Shown here piece by piece: positions 9,130 to 18,393 of a stretch of DNA of 64,000 nucleotides (positions are counted from its first letter, which is position 1; each line of letters starts with the position of its first letter). The DNA lies in NCBI RefSeq assembly GCF_030758345.1, contig NZ_JAVAMO010000022.1:1-64000 (forward strand), in the 5' to 3' direction. The notes beneath the pieces were generated by a model. It did not search any database. It was not told where the DNA came from and saw nothing but the letters and a program-made list of their open reading frames with translations. A program made the position numbers and the translations under genes. Source of the DNA: Ruegeria discodermiae. GTDB taxonomy: Bacteria > Pseudomonadota > Alphaproteobacteria > Rhodobacterales > Rhodobacteraceae.

Positions 9130-10791
9130 ATGCGACTGCTTTGGTTTCTAGCCGGAACCTTTTTTCTGCTGGCGCTTGGTTTACTGACCTCTTCCGCCGG
9201 CGCGCAGGAAGTGGCGCCACCACCTGAAACCGTCGCTGAGGACGCAGACACTCAAGACCAATTCTTCGCGCCGGTAATTGTTGATGGAGAAGAGCTGTTT
9301 CGATTGCGGGGCTCAAGTGCATTGCCCGCCTCCGAACGGGTTCTCATTGTACAGGCGCGCGTCATCGAAGCGGCCGAAGCGTCGGATCAGAGCACGGTTG
9401 AGATTACCTTTGAGGACCATGATCTAGGCACGCTCATCCTCGCTGATAGCAGAGAGATCACAGTGGTCACCGAGGCCGATGGCGAACTGGAGCAGATGGA
9501 TGTACCGGTGCTGGCACATTTGCAGGCCGAGGCAATCGAACAGGCAATCCTGACATACCGCCGTGAGCGAACGGACGAGGCAAGGGTCACCGGTGCGTTG
9601 GAAGCGCTTGGCTGGACCCTCGGGTTTGGTCTGTTTTCCTACGCGGTTTTCTGGATCAAGAACCGTCTGAAACGCAAGATTACAAGCCTCGTTCGCCGTC
9701 ATTTTGCGAATGTGGAGACAGCGACAAACGAACAAGTCCAGGCGGATGCCATCGCGGCGCTGATCCGTTTCGGCGTCAATTTCGTACTGCTGACGCTCTT
9801 CTTCCTCGGTTTCTATTACTACTTATCGTTTATATTGTTGTCCTTTGCGGAAACACGTTACATCGCGCAGCTTCTGCTGACCTACGTCACCGAGCCGGTT
9901 CTGCACATCGTGCTCGGGTTCATTTCTTATCTGCCAAATTTGATTACCCTGGCGATCATTGCTCTCTTGACCCGCTATGTGATCAAAGGGCTTCGCGTGT
10001 TCTTTGATGCGGTTGCGGCGGGAACCTTCGATCTGGGCGATTTCGAATCTCACTGGATCAATCCAACCTTCAATATCGCCCGGGCCGTCGTCATCTTGCT
10101 TGCACTGGTGTTTTCGTTTCCCTACATACCCGGCTCTGACTCTGCCGCTTTTCAGGGGCTCACGATTCTGATTGGCGCCATGCTGTCGCTGGGTTCGAAT
10201 TCGGTGGTTGGCAACATCCTGGCAGGCCTTTTTGTGATCTACAGGCGATCAACCTCCATCGGAGATCGCATCAAAGTGGGTGACCATATCGGCGACGTCG
10301 TGCAGATCAAATTAATGGAAACACATCTGAAATCGATCAAGAACGAACTCATCTCGATCCCAAATGCGCAGCTGCTGAACTCGGAGGTCACAAACTATAC
10401 CAAGAAGATCGACGGGAGCGGGTTGCTGCTTCATACAACAGTGGGAATCGGCTACGAGGAAAACCCTGAGAAAATCGAAGCGATGTTGATCGAAGCTGCC
10501 CATCGCACGAAAGGACTCAAGAGCAGGCCCGAACCGTTCGTACTTTGGACCGCCTTGGCGGATTTTGCGATCAATTATCAGATCAACGCCTACACGACGC
10601 GAGGCGCATCTATCCCGCGCATTACTTCGGATTTGCATCGAAATATCATGGCTGTCTTCACCGAAAACGATGTGCAGATCATGACGCCATCCTACATCGC
10701 AGATCCGGAAGAGCCGAAGATTCCCAGCCAACGATGGGAGGGAAAGTTGGCCCATGATTCCGGCGAGGCAAACGCTTCACCCGATAGGTAG
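9130..10791 (+). CDS. MscS-family mechanosensitive channel with long N-terminal periplasmic part
   Basis: A 553-residue inner-membrane protein: signal peptide (1-25), a periplasmic region to about 150, several transmembrane helices between about 160 and 370, then the MscS pore and beta domain. The pore helix is glycine- and alanine-rich (LTILIGAMLSLGSNSVVGNILAG), followed by GDRIKVGDHIGDVVQI and ISIPNAQLLNSEVTNY. Channels of this family open under membrane tension on osmotic downshock. GAGGG stands upstream of ATG 9130. It appears to be a single-gene unit. Confidence 0.9.
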   Translation: MRLLWFLAGTFFLLALGLLTSSAGAQEVAPPPETVAEDADTQDQFFAPVIVDGEELFRLRGSSALPASERVLIVQARVIEAAEASDQSTVEITFEDHDLGTLILADSREITVVTEADGELEQMDVPVLAHLQAEAIEQAILTYRRERTDEARVTGALEALGWTLGFGLFSYAVFWIKNRLKRKITSLVRRHFANVETATNEQVQADAIAALIRFGVNFVLLTLFFLGFYYYLSFILLSFAETRYIAQLLLTYVTEPVLHIVLGFISYLPNLITLAIIALLTRYVIKGLRVFFDAVAAGTFDLGDFESHWINPTFNIARAVVILLALVFSFPYIPGSDSAAFQGLTILIGAMLSLGSNSVVGNILAGLFVIYRRSTSIGDRIKVGDHIGDVVQIKLMETHLKSIKNELISIPNAQLLNSEVTNYTKKIDGSGLLLHTTVGIGYEENPEKIEAMLIEAAHRTKGLKSRPEPFVLWTALADFAINYQINAYTTRGASIPRITSDLHRNIMAVFTENDVQIMTPSYIADPEEPKIPSQRWEGKLAHDSGEANASPDR

Positions 10792-10823
10792 CGTTGATTG
10801 CCTGCATCGAGAATTCTGATGGG

Positions 10824-10925
10824 ATGCATATTTTTGTCCTGTTTGTCATTATAGCTTTCGTTTGGTTGTTCATGTTCGTAATTGGATGTTTGTTGTCCGG
10901 GATCAGCACCTGTGGGCCTGATTAG
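10824..10925 (+). CDS. Possible small membrane protein (33 residues)
   Basis: ATG 10824 opens a short frame that begins MHIFVLFVIIAFVWLF and ends CGPD, almost entirely hydrophobic and long enough for one membrane helix. It follows MscS by 32 bases on the same strand. There is no good ribosome site (only GATGGG), and short hydrophobic frames occur by chance. Confidence 0.22.
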   Translation: MHIFVLFVIIAFVWLFMFVIGCLLSGISTCGPD

Positions 10926-11184
10926 AGGATTTGCATAACGGAGGGTTTCTGGCTCATCTGAACCGTTAATGAGTGAAAATGAGACGGAAAGCTGGAACCG
11001 ACAAACCGGCGGCCGAACGAGTCGACAGGCTTTGGGTGGGTAGAACGGTCGGATATGTCGAATGTAAAAAAACAAACGAGGTGGACACAGCATCCTTTGT
11101 TGTTTCCGTTCACTTCCTATTTGATCTTTTGACGCTTTCGCTCAGGACTCGTTGCCGCCTTTCGCCACTATTCACAACAATGAA

Positions 11185-11230
11185 CGGTCGCAGCCCAAAC
11201 CAGACCTTCATCGTTGGGCTTTGCAAAGTC
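11185..11230. repeat. Recurring intergenic segment, copy A
   Basis: Reads cggtCGCAGCCCAAACC followed by agacctTCATCG and GGGCTTTGCAAAGTC. It closely resembles 18282-18327 and more loosely 48990-49032. All three are outside genes. Confidence 0.5.
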
Positions 11231-11556
11231 CTAAATGCGGACTTTGCAGTAGTTGGATTTTCAGCCTTCGCTGACGCAGCATGAACTTGCAGTTGCGGCA
11301 AGCATTTCGTTGCGATGCAGCGCATTTCACCGAAGTAGCGGTTCAACGGTGTCGATATTGGACGCACCAAGACCGTGCGTTCGCCACAACCTGTTCCGAT
11401 AAACCATACGCGGGCCAAGTTCGCGAAGGCTCACTGGTTGCGGACGACCGATTTCAGCCTAAAGCAAAGCTTCGTTTCTCGTTGCCCGAGACTCCGCGAT
11501 TCAGTTTGCTCTTCATTGTTCCGACTGATTAGGTCTAGATCCGCCCGTTTTGGACA

Positions 11557-13383
11557 TCATGGCCTTCGCATAGTCGCGTCTTGCTTGCGCAGGGTCCTCG
11601 AAGCGAGCGTGTACGACGCAAAAAATAGGCTGCTTTCATCTAGATCGTTGCGACGTGTAAACCAATCAAAAGGATCGGTCGGCTCTACCGACGCAAACTT
11701 GTTAACCGGTGTTGTGACAGGTGCAACACTAGCTTCACTATTTGTGATGTCATCAAGCAAAGTTGGACGGGCCGTGCCGGTATCCGGTGTGAGAATACCC
11801 ATGATCTGTTCGCGACCAGCCGGAACGAAACGCCCGCTCTCCTCGACTGGAAACCGGATCGGCTGCCCAGCATAAACATCTCGCTGCACTTCACTGTTCT
11901 TAACGACAAGTGTTCCGTTAACAAGCACATACGGAATGCCTTCTGACGGAAGACCTTGTTGACCGAGAGTATAGTTCGCCTTTTCGGTCACAGTCTCCGG
12001 ATCAAAAATCGTGATGTCCGCGACCATGCCTTCTTGCATACGCCCACGCACTTGCATTGCTCGCAAGCCTGTGTCACCTAATCGCTTCGCATGGATATAA
12101 CTTAGCTGAGTGAGTGTGAGCATAAGCGGCACATTCGCTTCGCGAGCCAGTCTCAGGACAAGCGCGTGACTGCCTGCTGACCGAGGATGCCCAGCATAGT
12201 CTTCATAGGGGGCATCCCAACTCATCAGATTGCCCTCGATGTCCAGCCCAGCCATACCGTCGCCCGAGATGCCATAGCCCGCAATTGTGATCCAATCGTT
12301 TAGCCATTGCTCTCTTGGAGGGCTAAATACAATGGCGGTCCGTCCCGGTTCATTCTCAGCGAAGCTCAAGAACTCGTCTTTGGTCACAAAGCGATCGAGT
12401 TGGGGATCAAAGATAGTGTCTTCGTAATTGTACCCCATCGAACCTTCCCAATTTTCGGGGGCGATGATCGAGGCTCCGTAGTTTCCCGATCCGGCAGTCC
12501 AAGGATAGTAGCTGGACCAGACGTTGTAGCCTTGGTCGCGTGCCATCTGGAGCTTTTCCTGATTTTCCCACCACCCATAATCATTGTCATGATGAATGTG
12601 CAGCGGGGCACCAAGCACCATCGCATTGACCAGGATTTCATTTACACCCGTCTGTGTCTCTGTCGGTGTCGAAGCACTGGGATGAAATCGGTGATGGACG
12701 GAGGTCAATCTACCGTAACGCGCCGCAGCCCGCTGCGCTTCGAACATCTCATAGGTTGTAATTCCTTCGCGGGCGTAGCCTATGGTCGATCCCACGCCGA
12801 GTGCTCCTAGACGTAGTCCCTCATCCAGCTGGGCAGTGATTTCATTCATCTGCTCACGGTTGCTTGGTACAGAAGACCACCCCTCGACACCATCTTCCAC
12901 GGATTGCGCCCTCAGTGCGAAAAAGTTTCGGAAGTCTATGTCCCCACCTTCCAGCAGGAGGCCGTCATGCACCCGCATCCGTGCGAATTCTTGTCCAACG
13001 ACCGTACCATAGTTTGCCTGCGTCGCGCCTTGGCGCGCGCCATACCATTCATCGATGTTTGCTGCCCCAACTTCAAAATCCATTTGTGTCGTAACGCCAT
13101 CGCGAAGGTTTACCTTGATGCCCCAAGGGTCCAGCCCGTGTTGCTCGAGATCGATAAACCCGGGAGCTACAACGTGCCCTGTCGCGTCGATGGACTCGCT
13201 ACCGCTAATTTCTTCGTCGGTAATCGCAGTGATCCAGCCGTTGCTTATCCCCACGTTAGCAATCTGATCGAACCCGGTTTCCGGGTCCATTACTCGACCT
13301 TTGAGAATGACGACGTCGTAAGGTTGCGCGAAACACAAAGTCGAACAAACAGACAACGTGCCTGCCAGAAACAAGGTACGCAT
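11557..13383 (-). CDS. Exported amidohydrolase, D-aminoacylase/N-acyl-amino-acid deacylase type
   Basis: A 608-residue amidohydrolase-superfamily protein with a signal peptide (cleavage near CFAQ), so it acts in the periplasm. Family features are the N-terminal composite domain (VILKGRVMDPETG), GHVVAPGFID, APLHIHHDND, HPRSAGSHALVLRLAR and a C-terminal VRGRMQEGMVADITIFDPETV. Where most members read DxHxH this one has DLEQH, so the first histidine of the HxH metal pair is glutamate. The last 100 residues (after about 500) lack clear family features. Last gene of the leftward operon, 69 bases after the porin. A likely role is deacylation of N-acyl or D-amino acid compounds, but the substrate is not shown. 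Confidence 0.82.
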   Translation of the reverse strand: MRTLFLAGTLSVCSTLCFAQPYDVVILKGRVMDPETGFDQIANVGISNGWITAITDEEISGSESIDATGHVVAPGFIDLEQHGLDPWGIKVNLRDGVTTQMDFEVGAANIDEWYGARQGATQANYGTVVGQEFARMRVHDGLLLEGGDIDFRNFFALRAQSVEDGVEGWSSVPSNREQMNEITAQLDEGLRLGALGVGSTIGYAREGITTYEMFEAQRAAARYGRLTSVHHRFHPSASTPTETQTGVNEILVNAMVLGAPLHIHHDNDYGWWENQEKLQMARDQGYNVWSSYYPWTAGSGNYGASIIAPENWEGSMGYNYEDTIFDPQLDRFVTKDEFLSFAENEPGRTAIVFSPPREQWLNDWITIAGYGISGDGMAGLDIEGNLMSWDAPYEDYAGHPRSAGSHALVLRLAREANVPLMLTLTQLSYIHAKRLGDTGLRAMQVRGRMQEGMVADITIFDPETVTEKANYTLGQQGLPSEGIPYVLVNGTLVVKNSEVQRDVYAGQPIRFPVEESGRFVPAGREQIMGILTPDTGTARPTLLDDITNSEASVAPVTTPVNKFASVEPTDPFDWFTRRNDLDESSLFFASYTLASRTLRKQDATMRRP

Positions 13384-13452
13384 GGATAGATCCTCCCTTT
13401 GATCGGCAAAACTGAATGTTTCATTATTTTTGGCGTCTATCTTCGAACCACC

Positions 13453-14631
13453 TCAGAAAACGATCCGGGTTCTTAGGCCGAACAGTGCAATGTTATCCTG
13501 CGTTGAGTTCAGCAGCGGGTCAGAAATGAATTGCAGTGACGGCGTGATCTGCAGTCCAGGTGAGATTGAAAAGCGATAGAATGCTTCCAGAGTGAACTGA
13601 TCGCCATCTATGCCTCTTGCCTCGGCCCAGTTCAGGCCCAGACCGGCCAAATCTGTATTGCGACCATAGTAACCCAGACCGGCAGAAACCGACCGGTCAT
13701 AAAGCGCTGCGGTCCCCTTTGAGGCCCCTGCGCGGAAGAACGGCATCCACTTATTGTCAACGAACCATGCCGCTGAAAACGCAGCGCCGTAGTCTTCTGG
13801 GCGGCTACCATTGTCAGCCGCATCCGCATGCCAAAGGGTCAGATGGACATTGTCGAAGTAGATGCGATCAAAGCCGGAGGTGTAGCCAAGTTCGAGTGAT
13901 TTGAAGAGATTGCCGTCGCTAAACACATCAAAGTTTGGATCAGACGGGTCGGCGTTTGCGTCTGAGACGCTGGCAACGGCGTAAAGGTTCTCGCTCAGCT
14001 TTACCCCAACGGCAACACCAAGGCCTTGGTTGGGCGTGTTAATTGTCGGGTTGGTATTGAAAGATAGGTTCTGGAAACCACTGTAGGGGCTTACCAACCC
14101 GTAGATATCCACAAAGTCCGTTACATCAATCTGGCCAATTTGCAGCGTCCATGAACCGTCCTCTGCCCTTTGGGTCCAGAAGAGGTTGGTCAGCAGCAGA
14201 CCATTATCGTTGAAGGCTGTCCCTGTGATCGAAAGGGCTCCACCATCTAACCCAAGGAATTGCGGGGCAACATCGGTGTAACTGTGCCGATCTTCTATCT
14301 TGAATGTCAAAGAACCCCGTTCAGTTGCCTGCAAACTGCCGTAGAAGCGCGCAATTCCGCTGGCCGCTTCGCCGGTTCCCAGATCAGCATTCGTCGTTTG
14401 GCCCAATGCCAAGTAATCAATGTTGAACCGAAACCCATTCTCGGCCAGTCGGTCTTTCCACTGAAACCAACTCGGTGCGACATTGCGTGGAAATTCGGAA
14501 CGATATTGCGGGTCAGATAGACCATCTCCGGGCTCTAGATCAGCCTCGACCGAGGAGGGCCCCGACAGACCTTGAGCCGACGCGGCGCCAGCGAAGGCAA
14601 TACTCAATGCGGCAACCAGAAGTCTCATCAT
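13453..14631 (-). CDS. OprB-family carbohydrate-selective-type porin
   Basis: A 392-residue outer-membrane protein with a signal peptide ending ASAQ, alternating beta-strand sequence throughout and a terminal phenylalanine (LRTRIVF) as recognised by the BAM machinery. The pattern WFQWKDRLAENGFRFNIDY near residue 55, LLLTNLFWTQ and INTPNQGLGVAVGVK fit OprB porins. In this operon it probably lets the substrates of the neighbouring hydrolases through the outer membrane. Its ATG overlaps the stop of the DUF3299 gene by four bases. Confidence 0.85.
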   Translation of the reverse strand: MMRLLVAALSIAFAGAASAQGLSGPSSVEADLEPGDGLSDPQYRSEFPRNVAPSWFQWKDRLAENGFRFNIDYLALGQTTNADLGTGEAASGIARFYGSLQATERGSLTFKIEDRHSYTDVAPQFLGLDGGALSITGTAFNDNGLLLTNLFWTQRAEDGSWTLQIGQIDVTDFVDIYGLVSPYSGFQNLSFNTNPTINTPNQGLGVAVGVKLSENLYAVASVSDANADPSDPNFDVFSDGNLFKSLELGYTSGFDRIYFDNVHLTLWHADAADNGSRPEDYGAAFSAAWFVDNKWMPFFRAGASKGTAALYDRSVSAGLGYYGRNTDLAGLGLNWAEARGIDGDQFTLEAFYRFSISPGLQITPSLQFISDPLLNSTQDNIALFGLRTRIVF

Positions 14632-15392
14632 TCAGACGCCCTTGCCCCGCCGGTCTTGCGATTTCCCGCCGCCCGGATGCGATCAGCAACACGCTGCTTC
14701 CATTCCAGCCTGTCAGCTTCAGTTTCCAGAGTTTCGACACGTTCCGTCTCTAGCTGGAATGTCGCATTCATAGGCATGAGACCGTCCACAACCATCATAT
14801 TTTGAACAGAAGGATCGATAGTCAGCGTGCCCGTCAGCCGAACGGGTTCGTGGAAATAGCTGGGCGCCCAGTCCCCTTTCAGCCGCACACGGATCATTTG
14901 GTTGGGCGGAGGTGGCGGCATGTGACTGCACATCCCTCTTTCTGGCACCAAATACGCCACAGGCCGACCGTCCGGATCACTCGGAGCAGGGATGGCAAAG
15001 CCCGCGAGTGTGATTGTTTGACCGTCGAGTTGCGGATTTCCGTTCGTGCCAGCCTTTCTTCGACGTTCCGTCACGATCTCTCGCTGACCGAGTAGCCAGT
15101 CGACATCAATTTCATCAGCCACCAAGGCAGCCTCAGTCTCGGTCAGAAGCGCTTGCCATTTCTGTCTCTCTACTGCGCTGCCACCGTTCTCCTGCAGCCT
15201 ACCGCGAAGTCGTACGACGTACAGGATATCGTCAAATTGTTCGGGGCTGAGATCACGGTAGGGGTCTTCAAAGACCTGCGCGGATGGGTCCGGCAGGTCT
15301 GCCCAGTCCAACGCGGTGTCCGGCGTCGCCAGGACAGGATGTCCACACCAAACCAACCCTGCGAATACTACGGAGCGGAGCCAATGTCGCAT
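14628..15392 (-). CDS. DUF3299 family exported protein
   Basis: A 254-residue protein with a signal peptide (ending PVLATPDTALDW) and a C-terminal DUF3299 domain marked by LAGFAIPAP..., YLVPERGMCSHMPPPPPNQ and VRLTGTL. DUF3299 has no established activity; the Cys-x-His-x-Pro-rich segment could bind a metal. The start at 15392 follows GGAGAG and opens directly on the signal peptide; an ATG 30 bases upstream is less likely. It sits 26 bases after the first amidohydrolase and couples to the porin through ATGA. Confidence 0.82.
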   Translation of the reverse strand: MRHWLRSVVFAGLVWCGHPVLATPDTALDWADLPDPSAQVFEDPYRDLSPEQFDDILYVVRLRGRLQENGGSAVERQKWQALLTETEAALVADEIDVDWLLGQREIVTERRRKAGTNGNPQLDGQTITLAGFAIPAPSDPDGRPVAYLVPERGMCSHMPPPPPNQMIRVRLKGDWAPSYFHEPVRLTGTLTIDPSVQNMMVVDGLMPMNATFQLETERVETLETEADRLEWKQRVADRIRAAGNRKTGGARASE

Positions 15393-15418
15393 AAATACTC
15401 TCCGGCTATTTAGACAGG

Positions 15419-16816
15419 TCAATCCAGTGTGTTTTTGTAGATGACGCCGTCCTTCATGATCAGTCGGATCGTATCTGGGCTTTCTGGCCTCGGGTCAGCA
15501 CCGAACCATTGATCACCCGTGCCAACAACCGAGAAGTCTTCAAGTGGGTTACCATCGATTAGCAGGATATCCGCATAGGCACCTTCCTCGATAACGCCCA
15601 GTTTTCCGGCAGTATACGGGTTCATAAAGTCACCTGACAAAGCGACCACCTCGCCACCCGTCGATGTCAGTGTGACCATCGAAGTGTAGGGACCGAAGAA
15701 TTCATTGTTCAGATGCTTTTCGTAGGCAATCTGGATATTGCACGCCTCAACCGAACCAACGCAGTCGGTCTGGAAGCCTCGTTTTACCGGGCATTCCTTC
15801 ATATTGTCGATGTAACCCGCAAATGTGGCCGAGGCGGACTTTGCCTTAGCAAGGCTCGATGGGACATTTGCCACTGCCGGAATATCAAGCAATCCGGGAT
15901 CGAAGGCCGTCAGGTTGGTCGTAATGTATGCCCCTTTTTCGTTCATGACTTGGGCAATTTCACAGTCAAACGAGAAGCCATGTTCGATCGACATCACACC
16001 CGCGTCTAGCGCACTCAGTATAGCTTCCTTACGATAGGAATGCGCCATGACATAGCTGCCATACTCATTAGCCACCTGCACGGCGGCTCTAATTTCCTCG
16101 GGTGATCCAGCTAGCAATTGCCATGGGTCAAAGGCCGAAACAACACCCCCGGATTGCATGAACTTCAACTGCGTAGCGCCCATGCGGAAGTTGTTGCGTG
16201 CAAACTTGTAGACGTCATCTACACCGCTCACCTCCTGCGCCAGGTTCAGACGGCTCATGTTGGTCTCTGAACCCGGTGGAGCGGTGAAGTTCGCGAAGTC
16301 CGCATGACCGCCGCGCGTTCCGATAAATGCACCGGACGGAAAGTAACGCGGGCCGTTAATTTGCCCCGAGTCAATTGCCCGACGCAACCCGCCATTGGCC
16401 CCACCCGCATCCCTGACTGCGGTGAAGCCCTGCATCAAATACATCTCGGCCATTCGCGCACCGTGTATGGCAAAATCCTCCCAAGTTGTGTTGGCCTCCA
16501 TAGCGGGCAAGGTCGGCCCCATCAGCATGAGGTGCGCGTGCAGTTCAATAAATCCGGGGGTAAGGGTCCGTCCATCTCCGTCAATGACAGTAGCATTGGG
16601 GGCGGCGATCGCATCGGTTGATACGGCTTTAATCAGGTTGCCCTCGACCAACACGCTGGCATTCTCGATGCGCTGTTGATTCTCGCCATCGAAGATATGC
16701 ACGTTAGTAAACAGCGTTTGGGGTTCTTCTTGATCCTGAGCCTGCGCGGACGCTGAAAAAGAAAGACCTGCCGCGACAATTACCGTCGAGCAAAGCGACA
16801 TTCGTAGACCGGACAT
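15419..16816 (-). CDS. Exported metal-dependent amidohydrolase (Xaa-Pro dipeptidase/imidazolonepropionase-like)
   Basis: About 465 residues with a signal peptide (ending SASAQAQ). Metal ligands of the binuclear amidohydrolases are visible: PGFIELHAHL (HxH), LKFMQSGG (the lysine that is usually carboxylated), VMAHSYRKEAI and SIEHGF (histidines), and VALSGDFMNPY (aspartate). Relatives cleave Xaa-Pro or Xaa-Arg dipeptides. An insertion with three cysteines (ECPVKRG...DCVGSVEAC) is unusual. I chose ATG 16816 because AAGGGAG precedes it. First gene of the four-gene leftward operon and divergent from the AraC gene. Confidence 0.82.
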   Translation of the reverse strand: MSGLRMSLCSTVIVAAGLSFSASAQAQDQEEPQTLFTNVHIFDGENQQRIENASVLVEGNLIKAVSTDAIAAPNATVIDGDGRTLTPGFIELHAHLMLMGPTLPAMEANTTWEDFAIHGARMAEMYLMQGFTAVRDAGGANGGLRRAIDSGQINGPRYFPSGAFIGTRGGHADFANFTAPPGSETNMSRLNLAQEVSGVDDVYKFARNNFRMGATQLKFMQSGGVVSAFDPWQLLAGSPEEIRAAVQVANEYGSYVMAHSYRKEAILSALDAGVMSIEHGFSFDCEIAQVMNEKGAYITTNLTAFDPGLLDIPAVANVPSSLAKAKSASATFAGYIDNMKECPVKRGFQTDCVGSVEACNIQIAYEKHLNNEFFGPYTSMVTLTSTGGEVVALSGDFMNPYTAGKLGVIEEGAYADILLIDGNPLEDFSVVGTGDQWFGADPRPESPDTIRLIMKDGVIYKNTLD

Positions 16817-16900
16817 AAGTACTCCCTTCATATTCATTTTTTGCTCACTGTAGTCCGGAAAACTTTGCCTCGGTTGCCATTTTCGAATTAGGATGTTCGA

Positions 16901-17965
16901 ATGTGGCAGCAAAAATGGCCACTGGACACAGCATTTGGTCCTAAATGGGTGAAGAGATTGCCATTCAACTCCACTTCTAAAGAGCATAGCGAGGGCTTTA
17001 TTCGCCTCTCCTTAGCCGCTCCGTTTTTGCAATATCTCACCGAACGCAAGTTCAATCCGCAACCAGCATTGGATCAAGTCGGCTTGAAAGCCGAACTGTT
17101 GTCTGACCCATCCGTGTTCGTTCACTCAGAGTTGGTCTACGGTTTGGTGAATGCGTTCTCAGAAGTGTCCGGGGATCGATACCTAGGACTGAATGTAGGG
17201 GAGACGTTTGACCTACACGGATGGCCGCCGTTCGCTCAAGCCTTGCAATCTACAGAAACGCTATTCGAGTTTTTTACCCGTTTCGTCGGGCTTGTTCCTC
17301 AGCAATCCAATTCTGTTCGGCACAGCCTTATCGTTGAAGCAGACAAAGCGACTTATCGTATCGAAAGGCAACAGGAACCAACTGTCCCACCTATTCAGGT
17401 GACAGGCTTTGGAGCCGCAATCTATGTGCGCCTATTGCAGACCGTCGTCGGAGAGGCCTGGGATTCTTCCCGTGTGCGGTGGGAATGCAGATACATTAAT
17501 GGTCTGCCTATCGACTACAAAGGGATCGAGGTTGGTCTTGGGACCGATTCTGGAATGCAAATTAGTTTTCCTGTGGAATGGTTGTTTTTGCACCATGTCT
17601 CTGAGGGCTCTGCCAAGCCCATAGCCTCGCCTCGACAGGATGAAGAGGTAACCGTGGTAGCTGCATTGCGATCTGTATTGCGCGAAAAACTGGATGAATC
17701 CGATTTGGGACCAGAGGTGGTGGCTGGATTACTGGGGATACAGCCGGAACGGTTTCTTAAAGCGCTTCAACAACAAGGCACAACGCTACCCCGTGAAATC
17801 AAGCGGCTGCGTGTCGATGTCGCCAAGGAGCACCTTAAAGGAGACCAGATGACAATTGCGGAGATTGGTCTGATGCTCGGCTATTCTGACAAGTCCCATT
17901 TCACTCGCTTTTTCCGAGGGCAAACCGGAATGACGCCGACCAAGTTTCGAAGCAAGTCAATGTAG
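16901..17965 (+). CDS. AraC-family regulator (OruR/ArgR-type, Arabinose_bd N-domain)
   Basis: A 354-residue regulator with an N-terminal Arabinose_bd-type domain (FLQYLTERKFNPQPAL, DLHGWPPFAQALQSTETL) and a C-terminal HTH_18 (EVVAGLLGIQPERFLKALQQQG, TIAEIGLMLGYSDKSHFTRF, GMTPTKFR). The start is uncertain: ATG 16901 lacks a clear ribosome site, and GTG 16949 is possible. It is divergent from the amidohydrolase operon, with 84 bases between starts, and is the obvious candidate to control it. Confidence 0.85.
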   Translation: MWQQKWPLDTAFGPKWVKRLPFNSTSKEHSEGFIRLSLAAPFLQYLTERKFNPQPALDQVGLKAELLSDPSVFVHSELVYGLVNAFSEVSGDRYLGLNVGETFDLHGWPPFAQALQSTETLFEFFTRFVGLVPQQSNSVRHSLIVEADKATYRIERQQEPTVPPIQVTGFGAAIYVRLLQTVVGEAWDSSRVRWECRYINGLPIDYKGIEVGLGTDSGMQISFPVEWLFLHHVSEGSAKPIASPRQDEEVTVVAALRSVLREKLDESDLGPEVVAGLLGIQPERFLKALQQQGTTLPREIKRLRVDVAKEHLKGDQMTIAEIGLMLGYSDKSHFTRFFRGQTGMTPTKFRSKSM

Positions 17966-18062
17966 TCAAGCCAAAGGAATGTTCAGAAGATGAACTACTC
18001 ATCGGATCGGTTTGGACAAGTTACAGGGCGACGATAACTGGAATAGTCGACGGCTTGAATGG

Positions 18063-18148
18063 GGCGCCTGTTCAAAAAGATGACTGGTCTCAGCCGTGCC
18101 GATTATCGACGACGATTTTCCAGCATAGGCTTTCTTTCGGCTCGCTGA
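18063..18148 (+). pseudogene. 3' remnant of a GlxA/AraC-type regulator gene
   Basis: The frame reads RLFKKMTGLSRADYRRRFSS..GFLSAR and stops at TGA 18146-18148, at the same relative position as in the intact gene at 1135-2178. Nothing upstream continues the gene, so this is a fossil of a copied or recombined paralogue. Confidence 0.85.
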
Positions 18149-18250
18149 GGCCTCTTTGGCAACGTCAGCCATGGGCTCAGACCAGTCATCCGACGGTTTC
18201 GGTCAAGTTCGTAAGCTCGCCCAACGTGTTCAACGGCGGCAGTGCGGACA
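18063..18250 (+). repeat. 188-base repeat, copy 2
   Basis: Partner of 2093-2280, same orientation, 15,970 bases away, about 90% identical and gap-free. Confidence 0.9.
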
Positions 18251-18281
18251 TTGCTGCCGTAGGCTCAAAAGCTGCCGATGA

Positions 18282-18327
18282 CCGCTCGCAGCCCCAAACC
18301 GGACATTTATTGCCGTGCTTTGCAATC
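18282..18327. repeat. Recurring intergenic segment, copy B
   Basis: Reads CGCTCGCAGCCCCAAACC, then GGACATTTATTGCCGTG and CTTTGCAATC. It resembles 11185-11230 and 48990-49032. Confidence 0.5.
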
Positions 18328-18393
18328 TTCGACATGCGCAACATTGCTGCCATCCCGGAGGCCAAGGCAAAGTCAGCTAAGGATACACGCATC

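Larger units (their letters stand above)
10792..11556. other. Intergenic region, 765 bases
   Basis: Between the MscS gene and the convergent amidohydrolase gene. It holds a possible 33-codon membrane ORF (10824-10925) and one copy of a recurring non-coding segment (11185-11230). No other gene or clear terminator is visible. Confidence 0.6.
17966..18393. other. Gene-poor region with duplicated remnants
   Basis: 428 bases between convergent genes. It contains the duplicated regulator 3' end (18063-18250) and a recurring intergenic segment (18282-18327). No intact gene is seen. Confidence 0.6.
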
